A stretch of 43,633 nt of DNA, from positions 1-43,633 of the forward strand of contig CAKPZX010000008.1 in the NCBI GenBank assembly GCA_934215455.1. The letters are read 5' to 3'. Source of the DNA: an uncultured Streptococcus sp. GTDB lineage: Bacteria > Bacillota > Bacilli > Lactobacillales > Streptococcaceae. Each line of letters starts with the position of its first letter. Positions within the stretch are counted from its first letter, which is position 1. This document shows positions 37,107 to 43,633 of the stretch, piece after piece. The notes below the pieces were generated by a model that saw only the letters and a list, made by a program, of their open reading frames with translations, did no database searches and was not told the origin of the DNA. The position numbers and the translations under genes were made by a program.

Positions 37107-38450
37107 TTAGAAAGTTTGGCGTTTGGCCTTTCGTTCCGCCCGACCACGCGCACGGTTTTCAGCTCGCTTAGCTTTTCTCCGCTTTTCTTCAACTGCCCAT
37201 TTGATTTTTTTCTTGTAGCCTGGTTTGATTTTTTTCTTTTTCTTCTTCACCAGACCAATCATTTCAATGTCGAGTTTCTCTTGCTTTTTCTCACGATTGG
37301 CCCGTCTGTCCCGATCATAAGTATCTTCAATAACCCCATTTTTCAACACTTTTGGTACGAAACGAATTCCCATTTTTTCTAGTTCACGGATATCTGAATC
37401 ATCACTCGGTTGATAAAGAGTAATAGCGACACCTGGTAGACCATTGCGTCCTGTCCGGCCTACACGGTGGACAAAGAAAGAAAGATCTTGAGGAATGGCA
37501 TCGTTGATGACATGGCTCACTCCTTCGATATCAATTCCACGAGCCGCCAAATCGGTGGCCACAATATACTCAAAATCAAGGTTTTTAACCTGATTCATGA
37601 TCCGTTTCCGTTCACGTGGTGGGATATCTCCGTGAATCTTCGCCACTTTCAATCCTTGGGCTACTAGATAAGCATGGAGATCATCTGCTCTCGTTTTGGT
37701 ATTGACGAAAATCATGGCCAAATAAGGTTGCAAGGTCTTGGTCAATTGGTAAATTTGCTCATTTTTATCCCGACCCTTAGTCGAAACCAGCCAATTATCG
37801 ATGGTATCTGAAATCACCGTCTTAGTCTTAATTTGCTCCATGACTGGGTTTGAGAGATATTTTTTCAAGAAAGGCTGCAATTTTTGCGGAATGGTGGCTG
37901 AAAAAACTAAAAATTGCAGTTGTTGCGGAAGCCTTGAAGCAATCTTATCCACAGTAGACAAGAATCCCATGTCCAGCGTCATATCTGCCTCATCTACCAC
38001 AAAAGTATGAGCCTTATGAATAGCCAGATCACCCGATGCAACCAGATCATAGATCCGGCCTGGAGTTCCAATCACGATATGTGGTTGTTTGACCTGCAGT
38101 TTTTCAATCTGACGGCTTTTATCCGTTCCTCCAACATAATTCACAATTCGAATCTCTTTTTCAGAATGACTAGCGATTTGACGAGCAGCTTGGTAAATTT
38201 GCGTCGCCAACTCCCGACTAGGCGCCGTGATGACCGCTTCAACTTGTTGGCTGTCTTCATTTAAGGTTTGAAAAATCGGCAAGAGGAAAGTATGGGTCTT
38301 CCCAGAACCTGTCTTTGACTCTCCTACCAAATCATTTCCAGCTAGGACAATCGGAATTAGTTTTTCCTGTACTTCGGTTGCTTCTCTAAAATTGATTTCT
38401 TTCAGTGCCTCTTGAATATAGGGCTTAAAATTAAACTCTGTAAATTTCAT
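37107..38450 (-). CDS. cshB: DEAD-box RNA helicase, CshB-like
   Basis: A 447-aa DEAD-box helicase. The Q-motif region is TEVQEKLIPIVLAGNDLVG, followed by motif I SKTGSGKTH, motif Ia PSRELATQ, DEAD in VVDEADMTLDMG, SAT in FSATIPQK, motif V ATDLAARGIDI and motif VI HRVGRTGR. A Lys/Arg-rich tail (about 385-447) suits RNA binding. CshB-type enzymes help cold-shock RNA handling and ribosome assembly. The ATG at 38450 is used: AAAGGA is nine bases ahead and homologues begin MKFTEFNF-like. An ATG at 38468 overlaps that site. Confidence 0.9.
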   Translation of the reverse strand: MKFTEFNFKPYIQEALKEINFREATEVQEKLIPIVLAGNDLVGESKTGSGKTHTFLLPIFQTLNEDSQQVEAVITAPSRELATQIYQAARQIASHSEKEIRIVNYVGGTDKSRQIEKLQVKQPHIVIGTPGRIYDLVASGDLAIHKAHTFVVDEADMTLDMGFLSTVDKIASRLPQQLQFLVFSATIPQKLQPFLKKYLSNPVMEQIKTKTVISDTIDNWLVSTKGRDKNEQIYQLTKTLQPYLAMIFVNTKTRADDLHAYLVAQGLKVAKIHGDIPPRERKRIMNQVKNLDFEYIVATDLAARGIDIEGVSHVINDAIPQDLSFFVHRVGRTGRNGLPGVAITLYQPSDDSDIRELEKMGIRFVPKVLKNGVIEDTYDRDRRANREKKQEKLDIEMIGLVKKKKKKIKPGYKKKIKWAVEEKRRKAKRAENRARGRAERKAKRQTF

Positions 38451-38478
38451 TTTCTCAGTTCCTTTCATGATCTCTATT

Positions 38479-38487
38479 ATTATATCA
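38479..38487 (-). promoter_or_regulatory. Extended -10 promoter of the helicase gene
   Basis: Minus strand TGATATAAT (hexamer 38479-38484), no clear -35. Confidence 0.6.
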
Positions 38488-38551
38488 GAAAAGCTGTCTT
38501 CTTGCCTCTCTTATGAGTCATTTTTCCTAACCAGCGAAGTCACTCTGAGTC

Positions 38552-38586
38552 AGCAAAAAAACGATGGGCAAGCCCACCGTCGTTTT
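38552..38586 (-). terminator. Terminator of the rsmH-ftsL-pbp2x-mraY operon
   Basis: Minus strand AACGA-(CGG bulge)-TGGGC / GCCCA-TCGTT stem followed by seven T. The 5' arm begins at the mraY stop codon. Confidence 0.82.
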
Positions 38587-39577
38587 ATAGGTAGAGAAGG
38601 ACTAGAGTCACGACACTTGTCACTAAGGCAATGCTCCACATAAAGGCATCTACTTTCCATTCTGACCAGTTTTGCCCATTACCAGAAAGGCCACCCAGTT
38701 CTAAATGATGGTGGAAAGGAGTCATTCGGAAAATCCGACGTCCTTCTCCATAACGTTTCTTGGTCCATTTGAAATAGGTCACTTGTAGCATCACTGAACC
38801 TGTTTCAATGACATAGACCAGACCAATCAAGAGCAGCGTCCACTCGACATGCAAAGCCATTGACAAGGCTGCAAGCATCCCTCCAAGAGCTAGACTACCG
38901 ACATCTCCCATAAAGATTTTAGCCGGCTTGTGGTTGAAGACAAAGAATCCTAGCAATGCCCCAATCATACTCAAGGTGACAAAGAGAATATCCCATTTTC
39001 CTTGCATATAGGCAATAAAGGAATAGGCACTCAGGCTAATGGCAACGGAGATGCTAGCTAATCCATCAATCCCATCTGTCAAATTGACCGCGTTTGAAAA
39101 ACCAACCAACCAAAATAAAGCAAAGAGAATGTAGAAATGGCCCAAGTAGAGATCATAACCAAAGACATTTAAAAGGCTTCCTGCACCGTGGCGTTCAGAA
39201 AAAATATAGAAGATGATTCCACCAACAAGTTGAAGGGCCAATTTTTGTTTTGGATTGAGACCTTCATTAATCTTACGAAAAACTTTTAAAAAGTCATCCA
39301 AAAATCCAACAATTCCATATAGAATCAAGATAAATAGAATCAGTTGAACAGGGCGCGTGAAATTTCCAGTCAATACGGTAACGACAAAACTAACTAGAAC
39401 GGCTGTAATGAGAAATACAACTCCACCCATTGTCGGAGTGCCAGCTTTCGCTTTGTGTTGTTTTACATCTTCGTGCATTTGTTGACCGGAAATATGAGCA
39501 CGATGGTAAAATCGAATAAAGGCTGGAATAGCAGCCACTGTTAATAGAAACGATACAAGGATCGTAGCAATATACAT
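38585..39577 (-). CDS. mraY: Phospho-MurNAc-pentapeptide transferase MraY
   Basis: The 330-aa integral membrane enzyme with about ten helices makes lipid I from UDP-MurNAc-pentapeptide and undecaprenyl phosphate. Family motifs: GTPTMGG (about 46), the acidic [36 protein letters not shown] and TPFHHHLE. It starts one base after the pbp2x stop region, the normal streptococcal rsmH-ftsL-pbp2x-mraY order. Confidence 0.97.
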   Translation of the reverse strand: MYIATILVSFLLTVAAIPAFIRFYHRAHISGQQMHEDVKQHKAKAGTPTMGGVVFLITAVLVSFVVTVLTGNFTRPVQLILFILILYGIVGFLDDFLKVFRKINEGLNPKQKLALQLVGGIIFYIFSERHGAGSLLNVFGYDLYLGHFYILFALFWLVGFSNAVNLTDGIDGLASISVAISLSAYSFIAYMQGKWDILFVTLSMIGALLGFFVFNHKPAKIFMGDVGSLALGGMLAALSMALHVEWTLLLIGLVYVIETGSVMLQVTYFKWTKKRYGEGRRIFRMTPFHHHLELGGLSGNGQNWSEWKVDAFMWSIALVTSVVTLVLLYL

Positions 39578-39578
39578 C

Positions 39579-41861
39579 TTAGTCTCCTAATGTTAACGTA
39601 ATCTTTTTAGTTTTATTGAGTGAGGTGTTCATCTTGACACTTTGTTTGGTTACTTTCTTTCCACTACCTTTATAGGTAATCTCAATTCCAGTCCATTCTC
39701 CAAAGATGTCCGCATTTTCCTTAGTCCAACCATACATATCTGGAACCGCATCAAAGTCTTCTGTCAATAACAATACTTGCTGATTGGCTTTGACTTTAGA
39801 GTCCACATCCACAGACATCTTGCGGATATTTTTACCGGTCCCTAGGACAATTGGTTGCACCAAATTGCGACGCAATTCCTCTGAATAAGCACCTGGGCTT
39901 AGATTTTGCTTCAGATTCAACTCTTTAGAGAGAGTTTCCACTGAAGGGATTTTGTAAGTCGTTTCTTTAGTCACATCATCCAAAGTTGGTGCCTCTGATG
40001 TTAAGTGCAATTCGTCTTTTAAAGCAACTGCATCTTCCAAAATAGGATTGACCAGCTCTTCCCAGCTAGTGGCTGAGAATTTCACTTCTGGTTGTTGGAC
40101 CGTCACATACATAATAAATTCAGGATCTTCTGCAGGTGTCATGGCTACAACCGAGTTGATATTATCATTTTCTCCATGTAAGTATCCTTGATCTGTCGCA
40201 ATTTCGGCAGTCCCTGATTTCACCGCAACGTTTTGACCGGGTACCTGAATGATGGGTCCATCACTGTACAAGGTTCCATACTCTGGATCTGTTCCGACGG
40301 TGATCATATAGTTCCGTGTCTGTTGCGCAGCTGATCCTGAAACTGGTTTTCCAACAACTTCTTTTTTTGATTTGCGGGCTGTGTCTGATTTTTTATCGTA
40401 AATGGCACTAATAAACTTCGGCTCCAACATTTGTCCATCATTAGCGATGGCACTAAAGGCCCGTAACATTTGGGTTTGACTGACGGAAATCCCTTGACCG
40501 AAAGAAGACATGGCTTGAGTGACATAGTTATCCCCTGGAAGACCCCCGTAAGCTTCATTTCCCATTCCAAAACGGGTCGGAAGACCGAATTTAAAGCGGG
40601 TTAGGTAGTCCATCCAGACAGCATTGCCCATCTTCTGTTCAAGCTTGGTCATCCCAATGTTACTTGAATAGGCGAAACCTTGGGCAATATTCATATAGCG
40701 ACCTTCTGCCAAGCCCATATTGACATCCCAGTCACGGATCGTCGCATCTTTTACTTGTAGTTCGTTATTGTAGTATACCTCATTATAGGCTGGGAAGGTT
40801 CCATGATCAATCGCCGAAGCTAATAACATGACCTTCATCGTTGAACCCGGCTCATACTGATCTTGATAAAGGATGGTATTCCAGGTTTTCAAGTTTTTCA
40901 GATCCAACCCTTGTTTGGTATCCGCATTATAGGATGGACGTTGCGTTGTCGCCAGGATTTCTCCAGTTTTTGCACTCACAAGAGTCGCACTAACATACTT
41001 TCCTTTTACTTTTTCTTGGAAAACATCCATTCGTGTCTCAAGGTAGGTTTGTAATTCTGCTGAAATGGTCGTATAGACATCTTTTCCATCTTCTGTTTTG
41101 ACAGAAACCTTATCTGAACCAGGAACGATATTGCCGTTTCGGTCTTTATCATAGGTGATAACCCCATTTTGACCAGCGAGAATACGATCGAGGGATTTCT
41201 CCATCCCTGATTGCCCCTTCAAGGTTTTATTCCCCTCTTTATCTTCTTGAAGAGAGGCCTGACCTATAAATTGAGAAGCAAAAACTCCATTTTTGTAGCT
41301 CCGATTTGGACTAGTTGTAAAGGCAACCCCTTCAATTTTCGCCGCTTCCATGGCCTCACGGATGGCCGTCATATTGCTATAAGTTATGCCGTTTCCGTTC
41401 GAGCCAAAAGAAACCTGTTTCAATTTCTTTTGCGACAACTGTTGAATGACGTAATCCTCATCCATCCCTAAGTACTGCTTAAAGATTTCCGCTACTTTTT
41501 TAAATTGGCTCTCTTCTACATAGAGGATTTTCCCAGTTGCTGATTTGTACTTTTTATCAATAACAGCATAAACGTTATAGGTCGTCGCATCTTCAGCAAT
41601 TACTGCTCCATTTCGGTCGTAGATCGTTCCACGTTTTGCAGGAACAATGACCGTCTGCTCATGGACTTTTTTGGCTTGATCCGATAAGGTCACACCAAAT
41701 TTTTTGTCAGTCCCAATGATCATTGCAAAATTAATCAGAAAGAGAAAAAAGAGGAAAATCGCCAGTACACTGAGATTTTTCCCAACTTGTTTTCGATTCT
41801 GATCCGGCAAGCGACGTTTCTTTATCGAATACCTGATTAAAAATTTTTTAAATTTATTCAT
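39579..41861 (-). CDS. pbp2x: Penicillin-binding protein 2X
   Basis: A 760-aa class B PBP, the septal transpeptidase partner of FtsW. Transmembrane helix about 30-50; N-terminal dimerisation domain (RGTIYDRNG near 77); transpeptidase domain with GSTMK (active serine S340), SSN (399-401) and VKSGT (KSGT 548-551); two C-terminal PASTA domains (about 635-760). The ATG at 41861 overlaps the end of ftsL by 8 nt; an upstream in-frame GTG has no ribosome site. The residue before KSG is V, and E follows SGTA, positions where susceptible pneumococcal PBP2x has L and Q. Confidence 0.96.
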   Translation of the reverse strand: MNKFKKFLIRYSIKKRRLPDQNRKQVGKNLSVLAIFLFFLFLINFAMIIGTDKKFGVTLSDQAKKVHEQTVIVPAKRGTIYDRNGAVIAEDATTYNVYAVIDKKYKSATGKILYVEESQFKKVAEIFKQYLGMDEDYVIQQLSQKKLKQVSFGSNGNGITYSNMTAIREAMEAAKIEGVAFTTSPNRSYKNGVFASQFIGQASLQEDKEGNKTLKGQSGMEKSLDRILAGQNGVITYDKDRNGNIVPGSDKVSVKTEDGKDVYTTISAELQTYLETRMDVFQEKVKGKYVSATLVSAKTGEILATTQRPSYNADTKQGLDLKNLKTWNTILYQDQYEPGSTMKVMLLASAIDHGTFPAYNEVYYNNELQVKDATIRDWDVNMGLAEGRYMNIAQGFAYSSNIGMTKLEQKMGNAVWMDYLTRFKFGLPTRFGMGNEAYGGLPGDNYVTQAMSSFGQGISVSQTQMLRAFSAIANDGQMLEPKFISAIYDKKSDTARKSKKEVVGKPVSGSAAQQTRNYMITVGTDPEYGTLYSDGPIIQVPGQNVAVKSGTAEIATDQGYLHGENDNINSVVAMTPAEDPEFIMYVTVQQPEVKFSATSWEELVNPILEDAVALKDELHLTSEAPTLDDVTKETTYKIPSVETLSKELNLKQNLSPGAYSEELRRNLVQPIVLGTGKNIRKMSVDVDSKVKANQQVLLLTEDFDAVPDMYGWTKENADIFGEWTGIEITYKGSGKKVTKQSVKMNTSLNKTKKITLTLGD

Positions 41862-42189
41862 CACTACTTGCACTCACTGTTTTTCGATTTTCTTTTTGCA
41901 GCTTCATTCCTTGGGAGCTAGCCAACTGTGATAAGCGGTCATAACGTGTTAATTCATTGACCTCTTGACGAACATCTGCCAATTCCGTCTTTTTGGCTTC
42001 TAGTTCCGTATTCAAATCAGTCAACTCACTCTGTACTTGTAAAATCCGTGTCTGCATAAAGACGATACTAATGGCTAAAATAACAGCTGTTAGGACAATC
42101 GACCCATAAAAAGCCTTTTCTACTCTAGAGAAACGGCGAAAGCGGTCTTGCAGTACCTGTGTTCTTGTTCTCTCATTTCTTGCTGCCAT
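41854..42189 (-). CDS. ftsL: Cell division protein FtsL
   Basis: The 111-aa bitopic protein has a short basic cytoplasmic tail, one transmembrane helix (about 27-47) and an extracellular leucine-zipper-like coiled coil (about 50-90, [20 protein letters not shown]). With DivIC and DivIB it regulates septal synthesis by FtsW/PBP2X. It sits 11 nt after rsmH and overlaps pbp2x. Confidence 0.93.
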   Translation of the reverse strand: MAARNERTRTQVLQDRFRRFSRVEKAFYGSIVLTAVILAISIVFMQTRILQVQSELTDLNTELEAKKTELADVRQEVNELTRYDRLSQLASSQGMKLQKENRKTVSASSDE

Positions 42190-42200
42190 ATCAATTCCTC

Positions 42201-43151
42201 TTACTTGTGTATTTTTCGAGCAACCCGTAGTTTTGCTGAATGGGATCGATTATTATCCTCAAGCTCTTCTTCACTTGGTAAAATAGGTTTCCGGTTGACC
42301 AACTCCATCTTTGGTTTCAAATCATCTGGAATAAAGGGAAGTCCCTTTGGAACCTCAACCGTCGAAGCTTCTTTAAACAATTGTTTGGTCAATCGATCCT
42401 CTAACGAATGAAAGGTAATCACAGAAATACGACCATCGAGGGCCAACAAATCCATGGCTTGCTGAATCGATTCATCTGCAGCTCCCAGTTCATCATTGAC
42501 TTCGATACGAATGGCTTGGAAAATCTGTTTAGCAGGATGGCCCTTTTTCTTAAGCTCCTTAGCTGGTTTAGCAGATTTAATAATCTCTGCTAATTCAGTC
42601 GTCGTTTCAATCGGTTTAATTGCTCGTGCTTGCTCAATTTTCCGCGCAATTTGCTTGGAAAATTTGTCCTCTCCATATTTAAAAAAAATACGGACTAGAT
42701 CATGGTAATCGTAGCTATTAACGACCTCATAGGCTGTCAAGGAAGCTTCTTGATTCATCCGCATGTCCAGAGGCGCATCTTTCTTATAAGAAAATCCGCG
42801 TTCCCGTTCATCTAACTGAGGACTAGAGACACCTAGGTCATAACAGATTCCATCAATTTCAGTCACACCCAATTCGTTTAGACGTTCCTTCAAATGACGA
42901 AAGTTATCCTTAATGAAGGTCACCATGCCTTTCTCAATGAAAGGTGCCAATCGAATCTTAGCATTCTCAATCGCATGCTGATCTTGGTCAAAGGCATAAA
43001 GATGGCCCGATTCATTTAATTTTGTTAACAAATATTCGCTGTGGCCTGCCCCACCCAATGTGGCGTCTACATAGATCCCATCTGGCTTAACATCCAGCAT
43101 ATCGATCGTTTCATGAAGCAAAACCGTTACATGATGAAATTCTTTACTCAT
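42201..43151 (-). CDS. rsmH: 16S rRNA m4C1402 methyltransferase RsmH (MraW)
   Basis: The 316-aa SAM methyltransferase acts on C1402 of 16S rRNA. The SAM motif is [14 protein letters not shown] (about 29-42). [22 protein letters not shown] follows, with the conserved ISFHSLEDR equivalent [13 protein letters not shown] near 228. First gene of the division operon. The -10 (TAAAAT, 43161-43166) lies only 9 nt before the ATG and there is no convincing Shine-Dalgarno, so the transcript may be nearly leaderless. Confidence 0.94.
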   Translation of the reverse strand: MSKEFHHVTVLLHETIDMLDVKPDGIYVDATLGGAGHSEYLLTKLNESGHLYAFDQDQHAIENAKIRLAPFIEKGMVTFIKDNFRHLKERLNELGVTEIDGICYDLGVSSPQLDERERGFSYKKDAPLDMRMNQEASLTAYEVVNSYDYHDLVRIFFKYGEDKFSKQIARKIEQARAIKPIETTTELAEIIKSAKPAKELKKKGHPAKQIFQAIRIEVNDELGAADESIQQAMDLLALDGRISVITFHSLEDRLTKQLFKEASTVEVPKGLPFIPDDLKPKMELVNRKPILPSEEELEDNNRSHSAKLRVARKIHK

Positions 43152-43160
43152 ATCTTTACT

Positions 43161-43169
43161 ATTTTACCA
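43161..43169 (-). promoter_or_regulatory. Extended -10 promoter of the rsmH operon
   Basis: Minus strand TGGTAAAAT, with the hexamer at 43161-43166. The predicted transcript would begin within a few bases of the rsmH ATG. Confidence 0.5.
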
Positions 43170-43286
43170 CAAATGGGACCAAGATGCACTCCTGAAAGAA
43201 AATTCACTAACTAACCCTATCGGACCTTTTCAGATCCTACAAAACACCTAGAAAGGCTTGATTTTATTTGTTTCCTCTAGGATTTA

Positions 43287-43295
43287 TGATACAAT
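43287..43295 (+). promoter_or_regulatory. Extended -10 promoter of the 59-aa membrane protein gene
   Basis: TGATACAAT (hexamer 43290-43295); the ATG is 6 bp further on at 43302, so transcription should start at or next to the start codon. Confidence 0.55.
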
Positions 43296-43301
43296 ATTCT
43301 T

Positions 43302-43481
43302 ATGAAAATAAGAAAACAGATTCTCATCCCACTTTTATTGGTCGATGCTATCGCTCTCTACTTTTTTCTAACCACTATTAAGGCTTGGATTTTTTGGCTT
43401 GCTGCCCTGATCCTAGCCGGCTCACTTTGGTGGCTCAAAAAAGCCATTCAAGGACAAAAAACAGAGGTGGAAGAAAAATAA
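43302..43481 (+). CDS. Small two-helix membrane protein (59 aa)
   Basis: A frame of 59 codons beginning MKIRKQILIPLLLVDAIALY. Two hydrophobic helices (about 7-25 and 28-45) are rich in L, I, A and W, followed by a basic then acidic tail (KKAIQGQKTEVEEK). No Shine-Dalgarno; a -10 lies 6 bp ahead. The last seven codons form one arm of a 20-bp terminator stem, and the stop codon lies in its loop. I do not recognise the family. The promoter, the hydrophobic pattern and the terminator ending exactly at the stop make it a likely real gene, divergent from rsmH. Confidence 0.65.
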   Translation: MKIRKQILIPLLLVDAIALYFFLTTIKAWIFWLAALILAGSLWWLKKAIQGQKTEVEEK

Positions 43482-43502
43482 TTTCTTCCACCTCTGTTTT
43501 TC
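43457..43502. terminator. 20-bp terminator overlapping the 3' end of the 59-aa gene
   Basis: Perfect stem (43457-43476 with 43482-43501) with a 5-nt loop AATAA containing the TAA stop; T run on the plus strand and A/T symmetry that could also work on the minus strand. Confidence 0.85.
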
Positions 43503-43558
43503 TTTTATTCCCTCCAAGTAATTCCTTAAAAGAAAGCAAACTAGCTCTGAAATAATAA

Positions 43559-43597
43559 AGAGGCTGGGACAAAAGTCCTAGCCTCTCAATTATTTTT
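43559..43597 (+). terminator. Terminator-like hairpin at the right edge, possibly part of a dispersed repeat
   Basis: AGAGGCTGGGAC/GTCCTAGCCTCT stem (43559-43570 with 43575-43586; one G.T pair) with AAAA loop, then CAATTATTTTT. The sequence that follows (GGATTGTCGAGCAAGACGCA and on) recalls intergenic sequence repeated in several streptococcal genomes, but the window ends before this can be judged. Confidence 0.6.
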
Positions 43598-43633
43598 GGA
43601 TTGTCGAGCAAGACGCAGTGGTTGAGTGGGCTC

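Overview
The window is chromosomal DNA of a low-GC oral-type Streptococcus. The calls rest on recognisable streptococcal proteins and gene orders: rrn leader-hpf-comFC-comFA, liaFSR, the phpP-stkP pair at the end of a gmk-rpoZ-priA-fmt-rsmB operon, mapZ next to rlmL-rnpB-gpsB, recU-pbp1a, pncB-nadE, and rsmH-ftsL-pbp2x-mraY. The proteins resemble the mitis/sanguinis/parasanguinis side of the genus, but I cannot assign a species. No phage, complete insertion sequence, CRISPR array or tRNA is visible; this is core genome with small accessory touches.

Layout. 1-91: promoter and leader of an rRNA operon that runs leftwards out of the window. 149-2805 (-): hpf, comFC, comFA; yigZ and cysK face the other way (2861-4549). 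4600-8749 (-): cvfD-like S1 protein, a HAD-cyclophilin fusion, liaR, liaS, liaF. 8924-10723 (-): a secreted Tyr/Asn/Gly/Trp-rich CAP-like protein, with a 491-bp intergenic region upstream. 11215-19536 (-): seven-gene operon gmk, rpoZ, priA, fmt, rsmB, phpP, stkP. 19643-21250 (-): RNase Y, divergent from luxS (21485-21967, +). 22325-25699 (-): mapZ, rlmL-like, rnpB, gpsB; then ypsA (-) divergent from recU-pbp1a (+). 29505-33949 (-): pepC, a GNAT acetyltransferase, nadE, pncB. 34088-36910 (-): trxB, DUF4059 protein, amino-acid ABC ATPase and permease. 37107-43151 (-): cshB-type helicase, mraY, pbp2x, ftsL, rsmH. 43302-43481 (+): an unannotated 59-aa membrane protein. A terminator-like repeat lies at the right edge.

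Much of the window serves one task, wall growth and division. StkP/PhpP phosphorylation, MapZ positioning, GpsB coordination, PBP1a and PBP2x synthesis, MraY lipid I formation, FtsL, and the LiaFSR envelope-stress system are all encoded within 44 kb.

The most unusual feature is a pair of about 257-bp repeats (22000-22257 and 29218-29473). They have roughly 25-bp imperfect terminal inverted repeats and a chain of internal inverted repeats, and they encode no transposase. Each lies between convergent genes, and each is bordered on both sides by a copy of the same terminator hairpin. In both cases the hairpin nearer the host gene has lost its U-tract and the far copy keeps it. The element sits in opposite orientation relative to the terminated gene in the two places. 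This looks like a small non-autonomous mobile element that inserts at intrinsic terminators and duplicates the hairpin as its target site. The six-base loop of one internal hairpin is exactly inverted between the copies.
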